In this document: piece by piece, positions 34,352 through 42,671 of the stretch | Layout: the number at the start of each line of letters is the position of its first letter | Position numbering within the stretch: the first letter of the stretch is position 1 | Assembly (NCBI RefSeq): GCF_001274725.1 | Contig: NZ_LGUF01000007.1 | Coordinates: 1,034,561 to 1,098,560 of the forward strand | Direction of reading: 5' to 3' | Length of the DNA stretch: 64,000 bases | Origin: Sporosarcina globispora | Lineage (GTDB): Bacteria > Bacillota > Bacilli > Bacillales > Cytobacillaceae | Translations under genes and position numbers: made by a program | The notes under the pieces: generated by a model | The model's input: the letters and a program-made list of their open reading frames with translations, nothing else | What the model was told of the DNA's origin: nothing | Databases searched by the model: none

Positions 34352-35323
34352 TTATTCAGATTTTACTGTGATTTTTCCAGCGATTATGTCTTCGGTTGCT
34401 TTTTTCAATGCAGCTTTCTGCTCCTCGGTTAAGGAAATTACCCGGATTTCGGAAAGGCCGACTCCGTTTTCTGCGAGTCCCAATACATAGGATGAAGCCT
34501 CGATTTTTCCTTTTTCGGTTAATTCTTTAGCCATATTAAAAACGGCTACGTCAATATTTTTCAGCATTGATGCGGCAACGGCATTTTCAGCTACAAAGTA
34601 CTGGTCGGAATCGACACCGCCGGCAAGCACGCCTTTTTCTTCCGCTTTTTTCAGAGCACCAAAACCGGTGAATCCGGCTGCAGGGTAGATAAAATCTGCA
34701 CCCTCAGCAATTTGCTTCTCGGCCATTTTCTCACCGAGAGCAGCATCCCCAAAGGTTCCGGCATATGCTGTTAGTATTTCAATTTTCGGATTGAAGTGCT
34801 TGGCTCCTTGAACAAATCCATTCTCGAAATGATGGATGACGGAAACATCAACACCGCCGATAAATCCCAGCTTGTCCGTTTTGCTTGTCATGGCAGCGAG
34901 CATCCCGACAAGGAAGCTGCCTTCATGTTCCTTAAAAGTAAGTGAGACCACATTATCAAGCTCAGATACAGCATCAATCAGCAAGAATTGCTGGTCTGGA
35001 TATTTTTTTGCCGTCTTTTCGAGTGCTTCCTGTGCAGAAAAACCCAGTCCGATGACAAGGTCATTATTTTCTTTTACAAGCTCTTCCAGCGGCTTTTCAA
35101 AATTTCCATCTGGAGCTTCCTTGTAATCAAACAGAATGCCGAGTTCACCCCGGGCTTTTTCCAGGCCGCGGAAGGCAGAGTCATTGAACGACTCATCTCC
35201 AAGCCCGGTGTCTGATAATAGAATGCCAATTTTATATTCTTTATTTTGGTTTGTGCTTTTTTCAGTGGCACATGCTGCCAGAAGTAAACTGAATATAAGC
35301 AGGATTGGTAGTAGTTTTTTCAA
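34352..35323 (-). CDS. BMP family ABC-type substrate-binding lipoprotein
   Basis: Lipoprotein of 323 aa with signal peptide and lipobox LLAAC (Cys18). Type-I periplasmic-binding fold of the BMP/PnrA (Med) family: [62 protein letters not shown] and GGVDSDQYF. Characterised BMP proteins bind purine nucleosides; here no permease or ATPase genes are nearby, only the chemoreceptor downstream. That makes a chemosensory co-receptor more likely than an importer (inference). Confidence 0.9.
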   Translation of the reverse strand: MKKLLPILLIFSLLLAACATEKSTNQNKEYKIGILLSDTGLGDESFNDSAFRGLEKARGELGILFDYKEAPDGNFEKPLEELVKENNDLVIGLGFSAQEALEKTAKKYPDQQFLLIDAVSELDNVVSLTFKEHEGSFLVGMLAAMTSKTDKLGFIGGVDVSVIHHFENGFVQGAKHFNPKIEILTAYAGTFGDAALGEKMAEKQIAEGADFIYPAAGFTGFGALKKAEEKGVLAGGVDSDQYFVAENAVAASMLKNIDVAVFNMAKELTEKGKIEASSYVLGLAENGVGLSEIRVISLTEEQKAALKKATEDIIAGKITVKSE

Positions 35324-35359
35324 AGTAAACCTCCGTGTTGTAGTATTTCGCCTTACATA

Positions 35360-35385
35360 TTATCGGCAGAAAGGAGGGGATTTTA
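35360..35385 (-). promoter_or_regulatory. Sigma-D-like promoter of the BMP-MCP operon
   Basis: On the minus strand TAAA (35385-35382), 14-bp spacer (15 if TTAA is taken), then GCCGATAA (35367-35360), about 40 bp upstream of the lipoprotein start. The -10 is identical to that of flgM. Spacing is one short of the consensus with TAAA. Confidence 0.78.
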
Positions 35386-35424
35386 AGTCTGAAGGCAGAC
35401 CTTACTAAAAAAGAAAGCAAAATA

Positions 35425-35450
35425 AAAAAGCCTGCATTTCACAGGCTTTA
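35425..35450 (-). terminator. ykvA-like gene terminator
   Basis: On the minus strand AAAGCCTG pairs with CAGGCTTT around TGAAATG, followed by TTTTATTTT. It ends the YkvA gene before the BMP promoter. Confidence 0.85.
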
Positions 35451-35457
35451 GAAACTA

Positions 35458-35736
35458 TCATTCCTCTAGGACTTTATATTTCTTCTTCAATGACTCCGGA
35501 GCCATTTTCACCATCTTCTGGAGGACAAACGAAGTGATCACAATATCATCCGTAAAGCCGAAGATCGACAGGAAGTCGGGCACAAGATCTAGCGGCAGAA
35601 GGATATAAAGAAGTCCAGCCGCAACCGGGAACAGCTTTTTGCCGGCTGATACTTCCGGTGATAGAAAATAATCCTTCAGGAAGGGCAGGAACTTCCAGAA
35701 TTTTAATATGAATTTGATGCGTTTAATAAACTTCAT
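35458..35736 (-). CDS. YkvA family protein (DUF1232)
   Basis: Small membrane-associated protein of 92 aa with the DUF1232 core LLYILLPLDLVPDFLSIFGFTDD preceded by a basic amphipathic region (KRIKFILKFWKFLPFLKDYF). The signature PLDLVPD is the hallmark of the family; function unknown. I chose ATG 35736, 6 bp after AAGGTG; the GTG codon 9 bp upstream is part of that site. Monocistronic. Confidence 0.85.
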   Translation of the reverse strand: MKFIKRIKFILKFWKFLPFLKDYFLSPEVSAGKKLFPVAAGLLYILLPLDLVPDFLSIFGFTDDIVITSFVLQKMVKMAPESLKKKYKVLEE

Positions 35737-35784
35737 CTGTTTCACCTTCTTTTGTTGGTGCTTTAGTTCATTCGCTGGATGGGA

Positions 35785-35831
35785 GCTGACACTTGAATTC
35801 GCGGCGGGTTTTTCACCTCAAGTGTGGCAGC
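35785..35831. other. Imperfect hairpin upstream of the YkvA gene
   Basis: GCTGACACTTGA (35785-35796) and TCAAGTGTGGCAGC (35818-35831) form an imperfect stem with a loop of about 21 nt. It is 50-95 bp upstream of the gene start; it could be an operator or part of a transcript leader. Confidence 0.35.
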
Positions 35832-35940
35832 CGAAAGATAGCTTGTTTCAAGTATGCTTCAAAAAGTAAATAGAATTAGCCGCTTTTGCAAAGTGTTCAA
35901 TTAGGTATGAATCTCCTCTTTTTATGATTTGTACCGCAGT

Positions 35941-36076
35941 CTAACGGGCAGTAAGACCCCACATCAAGACTCAGAGGAATCAACAAAGAATAAATGGGGG
36001 TCAAACTGCCCGTAAAGGCCCGATTGGTTCAACTATCAATCAGTGGGGAAAGCCCCCCCCCCCGCTGATTGAAGTT
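35941..36076. repeat. Structured intergenic element with two hairpins and a G/C homopolymer
   Basis: Hairpin 1: ACGGGCAGTAAGACCCC (35944-35960) pairs with GGGGTCAAACTGCCCGT (35997-36013). Hairpin 2: TCAATCAG-tGGGG (36036-36048) pairs with CCCC-gCTGATTGA (36060-36072), and its 3' arm contains a run of 11 C. No coding frame spans it. It resembles a dispersed element I believe I have seen in other Bacillaceae genomes, but I cannot verify that. It lies downstream of the Spo0M-like gene and may end its transcript. Confidence 0.6.
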
Positions 36077-36132
36077 TCACTTTATAGATTAAGAGGGGAT
36101 CTGTTACACTCGTTTCTTCCTCCTTAGGATGG

Positions 36133-36525
36133 TTATTGAATAATCTTGATTTTATCCAGGTCGGCGCTTTTGACGCCTTCGTTAAAAATAAGTCTAGTTT
36201 TAAATTGAAAAATGCGATCAGGTGCAGAGCAAGGTATGTCTTTCGGTAATAGGAAGTTAAAGTCCATTTTATTAGTTTCCTCTGATTCAATGACTTTGGT
36301 GGAAAGAATGGTCGATGTCCCGATCACTTCCTCCCTCTCTTCGTCAGGCGAGGTCATGATCAGGTCGCACTCAATCCGCTTAATCTGCTGATCAATGGTT
36401 CCTCCTTCAATTAAAAAGATTCCGCTCACATTTTCTCCTGGTGTATATTGAAGCTTCGGCAGCTGCAAATCAATTTTGGCAGAGCCAATTCCAAGCATTG
36501 ACATGTATTTTCGTAAAATCAACAA
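36133..36525 (-). CDS. Short Spo0M-like (arrestin-fold) sporulation protein
   Basis: Protein of 130 aa that matches the N-terminal arrestin-like half of Spo0M: SMLGIGSAKIDLQLPKLQYT, PGENVSGIFLIEGG, IDQQIKRIECDLI and MDFNFLLPKDIPCS. B. subtilis Spo0M is about 260 aa, so this is half length; the end at KIKIIQ is a natural strand end, so a short paralogue is as likely as truncation. Start is TTG 36525 after GAGGAGAG. Spo0M affects the sporulation phosphorelay in B. subtilis. It is the first gene downstream of the manganese riboswitch on this strand, at 200 bp. Confidence 0.75.
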   Translation of the reverse strand: MLILRKYMSMLGIGSAKIDLQLPKLQYTPGENVSGIFLIEGGTIDQQIKRIECDLIMTSPDEEREEVIGTSTILSTKVIESEETNKMDFNFLLPKDIPCSAPDRIFQFKTRLIFNEGVKSADLDKIKIIQ

Positions 36526-36684
36526 AGATCTCTCCTCTAAGTTTAGTTAGGGGGGAGCTGCTCGCTCACCACAATTTTTCTGTTTTCCTTTTTTACGTGG
36601 ATGTACTGATAAAGTTTCAAATAATTTTCCCTGTTTCTATTCCTCCATTTTATAAAGTAAAACGTGCGGTTGTGCGGGCCTGTA

Positions 36685-36719
36685 TATAAAAAGGGCCTTT
36701 ACCGCACTGGTAAAGGCCC
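36685..36719 (-). terminator. Strong terminator downstream of the riboswitch
   Basis: On the minus strand GGGCCTTTACC pairs with GGTAAAGGCCC around AGTGC and is followed by TTTTTATA. It should stop most transcripts from the riboswitch before the Spo0M-like gene. Confidence 0.85.
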
Positions 36720-36726
36720 ATAAATA

Positions 36727-36842
36727 AAGACCTCTACCGAATTTGGTAAAGGTCTTGCTAACAATTGAGATAATTGCCAACAAAGCCGAGAGCATTAGCT
36801 CCGTAATGACGACTCTGCTGTAAAAGCTACTCCCCTTTAGGA
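36727..36842 (-). promoter_or_regulatory. yybP-ykoY manganese riboswitch
   Basis: Read on the minus strand from 36842: AAAGGGGAGTAGC, then AGTCGTCATTACGGAGC, CTCTCGGCTTTGTTGGC, and TTAGCAAGACCTTT. These are the conserved blocks of the yybP-ykoY aptamer. AAGACCTTTACC (36756-36745) also forms a hairpin with GGTAGAGGTCTT (36738-36727), which would compete with helix P1, a usual expression platform. The family senses Mn2+ and controls exporters such as MntP or TerC-type proteins. No such gene follows here; see findings. Confidence 0.88.
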
Positions 36843-37009
36843 GAAACTATTTAATTTATAGGTAAATCATATTGTATGTTTCTAGTTTTGTCAATAAGAA
36901 TAATTTCTGTATTCATTTAGTTTTCCGAAATGAACACTATCATAATATTTATACAATTTGCTATAATCAGAATTAACTATTTTAACACTTTAATACAGAG
37001 GTGAACTCC

Positions 37010-38620
37010 ATGAACTTTGATTTCCACCACCACCCATACATATCACAGCGAACGACAGTCATGGCGAATAACGGCATGGTTGCTACTTCCCAGCCGCTAG
37101 CAGCACAGGCTGGTTTAGGTATGATGAAAAAAGGGGGAAATGCCATTGATGCAGCAATTGCCACAGCAGCGGCTCTTACAGTCGTTGAACCGACATCAAA
37201 CGGAATTGGCGGCGATGCATTTGCACTTGTTTGGACGAAAGGCGAACTGTACGGGCTGAATGCAAGCGGCCCTGCTCCAAAGTCCATTTCCATTGAGGCT
37301 CTAAAGGAAAGAGGCTTCGAAAAAATGCCAGCGCACGGCTGGATGCCGGTTACGGTGCCAGGCGCACCATCCGCGTGGGCAGAGCTTTCCAAGCGTTTCG
37401 GCAAGCTGCCGTTAAAAGAGGTCCTTCAGCCCGCAATCGATTATGCTGAAAAAGGCTATCCTTTAACACCAATTCTCGGCAAGTACTGGAAGTATGCTTA
37501 TAAAAAGTTCAAGCAGATTTTGACAGATGACGAATTCCGGCATTGGTTTGAAACCTTTGCTCCAGAAGGCAGGGCACCTGAAATTGGCGAAATCTGGCGC
37601 TCTGAAGACCACGCTGCTACTTTAAGATCGATCAGTGAAACAGACTGCGAAAGCTTTTATCGTGGGGAGATTGCAGAGAAAATTGATGCTTTTTCAAAAA
37701 AATATAATGCATTCCTGTCAATGGAAGACCTCACTGATTACAAAGCGGAATGGGTTGACCCTATCAAAGTTCATTACCGCGGCTATGACGTATGGGAAAT
37801 CCCGCCGAACGGACAGGGCCTTGTTGCTCTTCTGGGTTTAAACATTGCTAAAGGTTTTGAGTTCGGCGATAAAGAAACGGTGGATACATATCATAAACAA
37901 ATAGAAGCGATGAAGTTAGCTTTTACTGACGGCAAGGCATTTATTACCGATCCTGCTGAAATGAATGTTACTGTGGAAGAATTGCTTTCCGAAGAGTACG
38001 GCGAATCACGCCGAGGTGAGATTGCCGACGAAGCTCTGACCCCTGAACCATACCAGCCGCCACGCGGAGGTACGGTTTACCTGGCGACAGCTGACAGCGA
38101 AGGCAATATGGTTTCCTTCATCCAAAGCAACTATATGGGCTTTGGGTCAGGACTTGTCGTTCCAGGAACAGGGATTGCCCTCCAGAATCGCGGTCATGAC
38201 TTTTCTCTTGATCCGAAACATCATAATGCGCTGAAGCCAGGCAAGAAAACGTACCACACCATTATTCCTGGTTTCCTGACAAAAGACGGCCAGGCAGTAG
38301 GCCCGTTCGGTGTGATGGGAGGTTATATGCAGCCGCAGGGGCATATGCAGGTGGTCATGAATACAGTGGATTTCCACCTGAATCCGCAGGCAGCACTTGA
38401 TGCGCCGAGATGGCAGTGGATAGAGGGAAAGAAGGTCCAGGTGGAACCACATTTTCCTAATTATATTGCCCAGGCCCTGGCACGAAAAGGCCACCAAATT
38501 GAAGTAACCGTTGATACCGGCGGATTTGGCCGAGGCCAAATCATCTGGCGCGACCCGAAAACAGGCGTGCTCATGGGCGGAACCGAAGCGCGAACGGACG
38601 GGTCAATTGCTGCCTGGTAA
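37010..38620 (+). CDS. Gamma-glutamyltransferase family protein (YwrD-like)
   Basis: Ntn-hydrolase of 536 aa in the GGT family, made as a proenzyme that self-cleaves. N-terminal part: MVATSQPLAAQAGLGMMKKG, GGNAIDAAIATAAALTVVEP and GIGGDAFAL. The nucleophile threonine is at the start of TVYLATADSEGNMVSFIQSN in segment RGGTVYLATAD; later GFGSGLVVPGTGIALQNRG and PRWQWIEG. No signal peptide, so it is cytosolic like YwrD and unlike secreted Ggt. It could hydrolyse gamma-glutamyl or cephalosporin-like amides. ATG 37010 follows AGAGGTG; the GTG 9 bp upstream is in that site. Confidence 0.9.
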   Translation: MNFDFHHHPYISQRTTVMANNGMVATSQPLAAQAGLGMMKKGGNAIDAAIATAAALTVVEPTSNGIGGDAFALVWTKGELYGLNASGPAPKSISIEALKERGFEKMPAHGWMPVTVPGAPSAWAELSKRFGKLPLKEVLQPAIDYAEKGYPLTPILGKYWKYAYKKFKQILTDDEFRHWFETFAPEGRAPEIGEIWRSEDHAATLRSISETDCESFYRGEIAEKIDAFSKKYNAFLSMEDLTDYKAEWVDPIKVHYRGYDVWEIPPNGQGLVALLGLNIAKGFEFGDKETVDTYHKQIEAMKLAFTDGKAFITDPAEMNVTVEELLSEEYGESRRGEIADEALTPEPYQPPRGGTVYLATADSEGNMVSFIQSNYMGFGSGLVVPGTGIALQNRGHDFSLDPKHHNALKPGKKTYHTIIPGFLTKDGQAVGPFGVMGGYMQPQGHMQVVMNTVDFHLNPQAALDAPRWQWIEGKKVQVEPHFPNYIAQALARKGHQIEVTVDTGGFGRGQIIWRDPKTGVLMGGTEARTDGSIAAW

Positions 38621-38752
38621 TAAAAAATGAGGAAGCAGCACGCATATAAGAGTAAAATAACCATATAAAAGGTACTGGGGAGCGGAAAAATAACCGCTCC
38701 TTCACCTGCTTGTTCCAGTGACGTATATATTCAAATGAAAAGAGGTGGCACC

Positions 38753-39328
38753 ATGAAGCAGGCTGACATCTTTATGGCTTTTTTCCGGGTGGGCATTCTG
38801 GGATATGGCGGCGGCCCGTCATCCATTCCGCTTGTCCATAAAGAAGTTGTTGATAAATATAAATGGATGGATACAGATGAATTTGGCGATGTACTGGCGC
38901 TCGGGAACGCTCTCCCAGGTCCGATTGCAACAAAAATGGCCGGCTATATCGGCTATCGTGTTGGCGGTTTACTTGGCATGGTTAATGCATTGGTGGCAAC
39001 GATAGTACCGACAATTGTCCTTATGATTATACTTCTTACCGCATTAAATACATTTAAAGACCAGCCATGGGTAGCAGGCATGACAAAGGCAGTCGTTCCG
39101 GTTGTGGCAGTGATGCTGGCAACACTGACCTGGGACTTTGTTAAAAAGTCATCGAAATCTTCACTCGGCTGGGGCTGGACATTGCTTTTTACAGCGGCAA
39201 GCCTGGTACTTCTGGAAATTGTGAACATCCATCCGGCGATTATCATTTTTGTTCTGCTGGCAGCTGCACTGCTGAAAAAGGATAAAGATGAAAAAAATGA
39301 AGCAAAGAAGGAGAAGAATCTCGCATGA
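38753..39328 (+). CDS. Chromate-transporter family subunit (short CHR), N-half
   Basis: Membrane protein of 191 aa with one CHR domain: FFRVGILGYGGGPSSIPLVH, ALGNALPGPIATKMAGYIGY and about five or six hydrophobic helices, then a Lys-rich tail. Short CHR proteins work in pairs with opposite topology. The next gene is the partner and overlaps by 4 bp. Family members export chromate or sulfate-like anions; the substrate here is inferred from family only. ATG 38753 follows AAAGAGGTGG. Confidence 0.9.
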   Translation: MKQADIFMAFFRVGILGYGGGPSSIPLVHKEVVDKYKWMDTDEFGDVLALGNALPGPIATKMAGYIGYRVGGLLGMVNALVATIVPTIVLMIILLTALNTFKDQPWVAGMTKAVVPVVAVMLATLTWDFVKKSSKSSLGWGWTLLFTAASLVLLEIVNIHPAIIIFVLLAAALLKKDKDEKNEAKKEKNLA

Positions 39329-39855
39329 TTTATGTTCAGATATTCTTGGCATTCTTCATTCCAGGGATTCTCGGATACGGCGGGGGACCGGCATCCATTC
39401 CTTTGGTCGAAAATGAAGTGGTGGATCATTATGGATGGCTCACAACGAATGAATTCAGTGAAATGCTGGCAATGGGTAATGCACTGCCGGGACCGATTGC
39501 AACGAAAATGGCTGGATATATTGGCTACGAACAAGGCGGGATCCTGGGAGCAATCGTAGGGGTATTCGCAACCGTAGCACCATCGCTGATCTTGATGATT
39601 GCGCTGCTTGGACTTCTTATGAAGTATAAGGAATCACCGCGCGTCAAGCGGATGACTACCTATATCCGGCCAGTTATTGCCGTACTGCTTGGCATCATGA
39701 CGTATGATTTCTTTTTCTCTTCATATGAAGGAGTGGGCATTTGGCAGACGCTTTTCATTGGACTGCTTAGCTTTATCCTAATGGAAAGGCTTAAAGTCCA
39801 TCCGGCATATGTCATTGCCGGTGCACTGATTTATGGGGGGCTTGTTTTGGCGTAA
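39325..39855 (+). CDS. Chromate-transporter family subunit (short CHR), C-half
   Basis: Partner of the preceding gene, 176 aa, again with one CHR domain: FFIPGILGYGGGPASIPLVE, MGNALPGPIATKMAGYIGYE and several membrane helices. ATGA overlap means coupled translation and equal amounts. The two halves are about equally related to each other's conserved blocks, consistent with an ancient duplication. Followed by a terminator. Confidence 0.9.
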   Translation: MIYVQIFLAFFIPGILGYGGGPASIPLVENEVVDHYGWLTTNEFSEMLAMGNALPGPIATKMAGYIGYEQGGILGAIVGVFATVAPSLILMIALLGLLMKYKESPRVKRMTTYIRPVIAVLLGIMTYDFFFSSYEGVGIWQTLFIGLLSFILMERLKVHPAYVIAGALIYGGLVLA

Positions 39856-39873
39856 ATTAAAATAAACTTTACG

Positions 39874-39909
39874 AAAAAACGGTGAGTTCAGGTTTGCTCT
39901 CCGTTTTTT
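39874..39909 (+). terminator. Terminator of the chr pair
   Basis: AAAAAACGG-t-GAG pairs with CTC-t-CCGTTTTTT, followed by GTTTTT. It directly precedes the first 20-bp repeat array. Confidence 0.8.
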
Positions 39910-39937
39910 GTTTTTACTATAGACTTGCTGTAAAGCT

Positions 39938-40060
39938 GATGTGGAGCGGACTGACCGATATATTCAAAAACTGACCGATAAAAAAGAATTGCGACCGATA
40001 TATTGGAAAATTGACCGATAAAATAAAAATCTGACCAATAAACTTAATCAAGTGGCCGAA
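39938..40060. repeat. 20-bp-period repeat array A (GACCGATA)
   Basis: GACCGATA recurs at 39953, 39973, 39993 and 40013, with degenerate units at 40033 (GACCAATA) and 40053 (GGCCGAAA), an exact 20-bp period. Successive units alternate GACCGATATAT and GACCGATAAAA. It is led by GATGTGGAGCGGA, almost the same leader as array B at 44180. No gene crosses it. Confidence 0.92.
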
Positions 40061-40165
40061 ATCTTTAAAAGATCTGCACTTTTTAAATGAGGATCTACTA
40101 TTGTTTGAAAACCCATCAATTCGTTAGAATGTATAGTAAATATTCTACTAAACTGAGGGATCGGG

Positions 40166-41111
40166 ATGAAAATTAACTTTCACTTAGATGAATTGGAAAG
40201 GATGAAGAAGGAAAATGCCTATTTGAAGAAACTGCTTACAAATATGATGCATCAGCGGGAAGCTAAAGCAGGCACTGAAGAAAAAATAGATGTAGCCACC
40301 ATTCAGAGTATTAAATCAAAAGGGGAACTGAAATCTTTTATAACTCAATATGGCCAAGTCATTGTGGATGAGTGTCACCATATTTCAGCTTATACTTTTG
40401 AGAAGGTATTAAAAGCTATCCGGGCAAAATTTGTTTATGGATTAACTGCTACACCCATTCGCAAAGACGGATTGCATCCCATTATTTTTATGCAATGCGG
40501 TCCGGTGCGCTATAAAGTGGATGGAAAAAGACAGGCGAAAATCAGGCCTTTTAAGCACCAGCTCATCCCAAAATATACAAGGTTTAAGTCAGGATCATCT
40601 GACTTGCAGGAACTTATCGAAAAATCTCGACTGACAAAGATCGAAATCAGCAATTATTTAATGATGTCCTCAACGAACTCGAAGCAGGGCGATCTCCAAT
40701 TATCTTAACCGAACGGATTGAGCATCTTGAAAATCTGAAAAGGCAATTCAAAGGATTTGCCAAAAATATTATTGTCCTATCGGGAAAAATGTCGAAAAAA
40801 TCAAGAAAGCAAGAGCTTGAGAGGCTTGCATCTATTCCAGATAAGGAAGAACGATTGGTGATTGCAACAGGTAAATTTATTGGCGAGGGGTTTGATGATC
40901 CTAGACTGGATACGTTATTCCTTTCTATGCCCATTGCCTGGAAAGGAACACTCCAGCAGTATGCAGGCAGACTGCACAGAATACATTCGAACAAACAAGA
41001 AGTAAGAGTGTATGATTAATTGACAAGCAGGTCCCCCTGCTGAAGAACATGTATGAAAAACGATTGGAAGGCTACGCCGCAATGGGATCAGAACAGATGA
41101 AATTTTTTTAA
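40166..41111 (+). pseudogene. Decayed superfamily-2 helicase (primase-helicase or restriction type)
   Basis: Frame 1 (40166 on) has a coiled coil LDELERMKKENAYLKKLL then VIVDECHHISAYTFEKVLKA and LTATPIRKDG (DEAH and motif III). Near 40637 the frame shifts; the second frame gives LFNDVLNELEAGRSPIILTE through ERLVIATGKFIGEGFDDPRL and QQYAGRLHR (motifs V, VI). A second shift near 41018 leads to [20 protein letters not shown], ending at 41111. The Walker A region and everything between the coiled coil and DEAH are missing. The layout (KENAYLKKLL head plus this helicase) resembles large Bacillus proteins with an archaeo-eukaryotic-type primase in the gap; that identification is inference. Confidence 0.82.
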
Positions 41112-41131
41112 AAGAAAGGTTGAACATTATA

Positions 41132-42298
41132 GTGGAATTTCTGGAGAAAATCGAATTAGCGCTATTAAGTGAAGATCCGTTTGTACAGCAATATGCTGTC
41201 ACGATATTGAAGGATAGTTATCTGGCAACTGAGGGTACATTTTTTACTGCTTTAGAAGCTTATGATAAAGGACAGACAGATCTGTTTCCGGCTTCCGTTT
41301 TACCTCGTATCGATTATATGCCCATTTCTGAAAAAGGGATGCAAGAGATATTGAGCAGATTGGAAATAGAACATGAACATCTTATCCATTACTTAAGATT
41401 AGCTGCAAGTGCGCCTGTGGAAGTTCAATTAAAATATAAAGAAAAAATGCCTTATGCAAATAAGGAATATTTTGAAGTTCTTGAGGGGATCAAACATGCT
41501 GACACTCAAGGTTTGCATCAGCAGCTGCAATCTGTCATCTCCCAGTTAGAAAGAGATTATTTTAATGGTTCGCTTTTTAAACTTGGAAAGCAAATACTGC
41601 AGGAGCTCTTGTTTCGTAATGAAATTTCTGAAGGAGAAATTATCAACAGCCTCCGAAGCTATATACATGATAATACTTTCATTCTCTATGGAGGGATTTT
41701 TAAAATATTTATAGCGGGAGAACTATCCTTAAAGTCTTTAGTGCCGGATTTCATTTCACTATTGCAGAAAGAAGAAGATTTGGCACTTGAGGAAATCGCT
41801 AATGCTCTAATAAAAATGGGGACACCTTCTGTTGTAAAAGCAGTGGAAGAGATAGCACTTCATGAAAATGCCTATTTTTACACCTTGAACATATTGGCTA
41901 AAATTAAATCTCCTGAAGCCGAAGAAGCACTATTAAGGCTCTTTAAAAAGACAGACAAGATCAGTATTAAAACGTTAATCTGTGACTCATTATGCCAGCA
42001 ACTTTCTGTAAAGGGTATTCCTCTTGTGGAAGATTTGCTGAAAACAGGATTTGACTCCAGTATTCTTGATTTGAAAGAATCTTTATACGCTAACATAAAA
42101 ATAAATGGGATTGATCATCCTCTGGCTCATTCACTAAAGAAAAGTTTATTACAAGAGATGCAGAGTCAGCGTAATATCCAAAAAAGAGCAGATGCTGGCT
42201 TCTTTACCCTTGATAAATCTCCGGCCCAGAAAATCGGACGAAATGATTTTTGCCCATGCGGAAGCGGAAGAAAATATAAAAAATGCTGTATGAACTAG
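41132..42298 (+). CDS. SEC-C motif protein with helical repeats
   Basis: Protein of 388 aa, almost entirely helical with HEAT-like pairs (for example [42 protein letters not shown]), closed by a C-terminal SEC-C zinc motif [19 protein letters not shown]. The SEC-C element is the same kind as the one ending SecA. No catalytic domain is visible. I chose GTG 41132; TTG 41120 overlaps the AAAGGT site. It follows the helicase relic by 20 bp and precedes a small CxxC protein by 12 bp. Function unknown. Confidence 0.82.
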   Translation: MEFLEKIELALLSEDPFVQQYAVTILKDSYLATEGTFFTALEAYDKGQTDLFPASVLPRIDYMPISEKGMQEILSRLEIEHEHLIHYLRLAASAPVEVQLKYKEKMPYANKEYFEVLEGIKHADTQGLHQQLQSVISQLERDYFNGSLFKLGKQILQELLFRNEISEGEIINSLRSYIHDNTFILYGGIFKIFIAGELSLKSLVPDFISLLQKEEDLALEEIANALIKMGTPSVVKAVEEIALHENAYFYTLNILAKIKSPEAEEALLRLFKKTDKISIKTLICDSLCQQLSVKGIPLVEDLLKTGFDSSILDLKESLYANIKINGIDHPLAHSLKKSLLQEMQSQRNIQKRADAGFFTLDKSPAQKIGRNDFCPCGSGRKYKKCCMN

Positions 42299-42310
42299 AG
42301 GTGCAACATC

Positions 42311-42562
42311 TTGGGAAAAAGAAGATTGAAAAAGAATAAGAAGCAACAAAAAAACTTTGGAACCTGTGAATTTCATTGCAAACATACCTTTGAAATAGAT
42401 TGGGAAACAATATGTGACATTCAAGAACTTACACATGGGTATGTTGGATTTCATAATACTGATACATTCATATCCTGCCCAAAATGCGATAGAATAGTAG
42501 ACGACGATGACACTTTATTTCCTGGAACAGCTGAAGAATATAACAAGATGACAGGTGCCTGA
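42311..42562 (+). CDS. Small basic protein with CxxC pair
   Basis: Protein of 83 aa. A Lys-rich head (MGKRRLKKNKKQQ) is followed by Cys-x3-His-Cys-like residues (GTCEFHCKHTFEIDW) and a second pair in FISCPKCDRIVDDDD, which may bind one zinc ion. I do not recognise the family. Start is TTG 42311 after AGAGGTG at 7-bp spacing, and it is close behind the SEC-C gene, so likely the same transcript. A weak hairpin with a T-rich tail follows. Confidence 0.62.
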   Translation: MGKRRLKKNKKQQKNFGTCEFHCKHTFEIDWETICDIQELTHGYVGFHNTDTFISCPKCDRIVDDDDTLFPGTAEEYNKMTGA

Positions 42563-42590
42563 TAATTTGGGCATCTTTTGCTTTTTCCAG
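42554..42590 (+). terminator. Weak terminator after the CxxC protein
   Basis: AGGTGCCT pairs with GGGCATCT (two wobbles) and is followed by TTTGCTTTTT. Confidence 0.5.
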
Positions 42591-42671
42591 TATTTTTTCA
42601 TTTTGTTTATCCATAGGGAAAATGTCCAAACTATTGATAAACAGTGGATTAACCAGAAGGAGCGTGGTAGA

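Noticed and set aside
36036..36290. 84-aa minus-strand frame beside the Spo0M-like gene, read as a frameshifted extension
   Set aside because: It overlaps the Spo0M-like frame and crosses the two-hairpin element; its sequence does not resemble the Spo0M C-terminal half.
42555..42671. N-terminal extension of the UPF0158 gene
   Set aside because: No ribosome site at the upstream start, hydrophobic non-family sequence, overlaps the previous gene; AAGGAG clearly serves ATG 42672.
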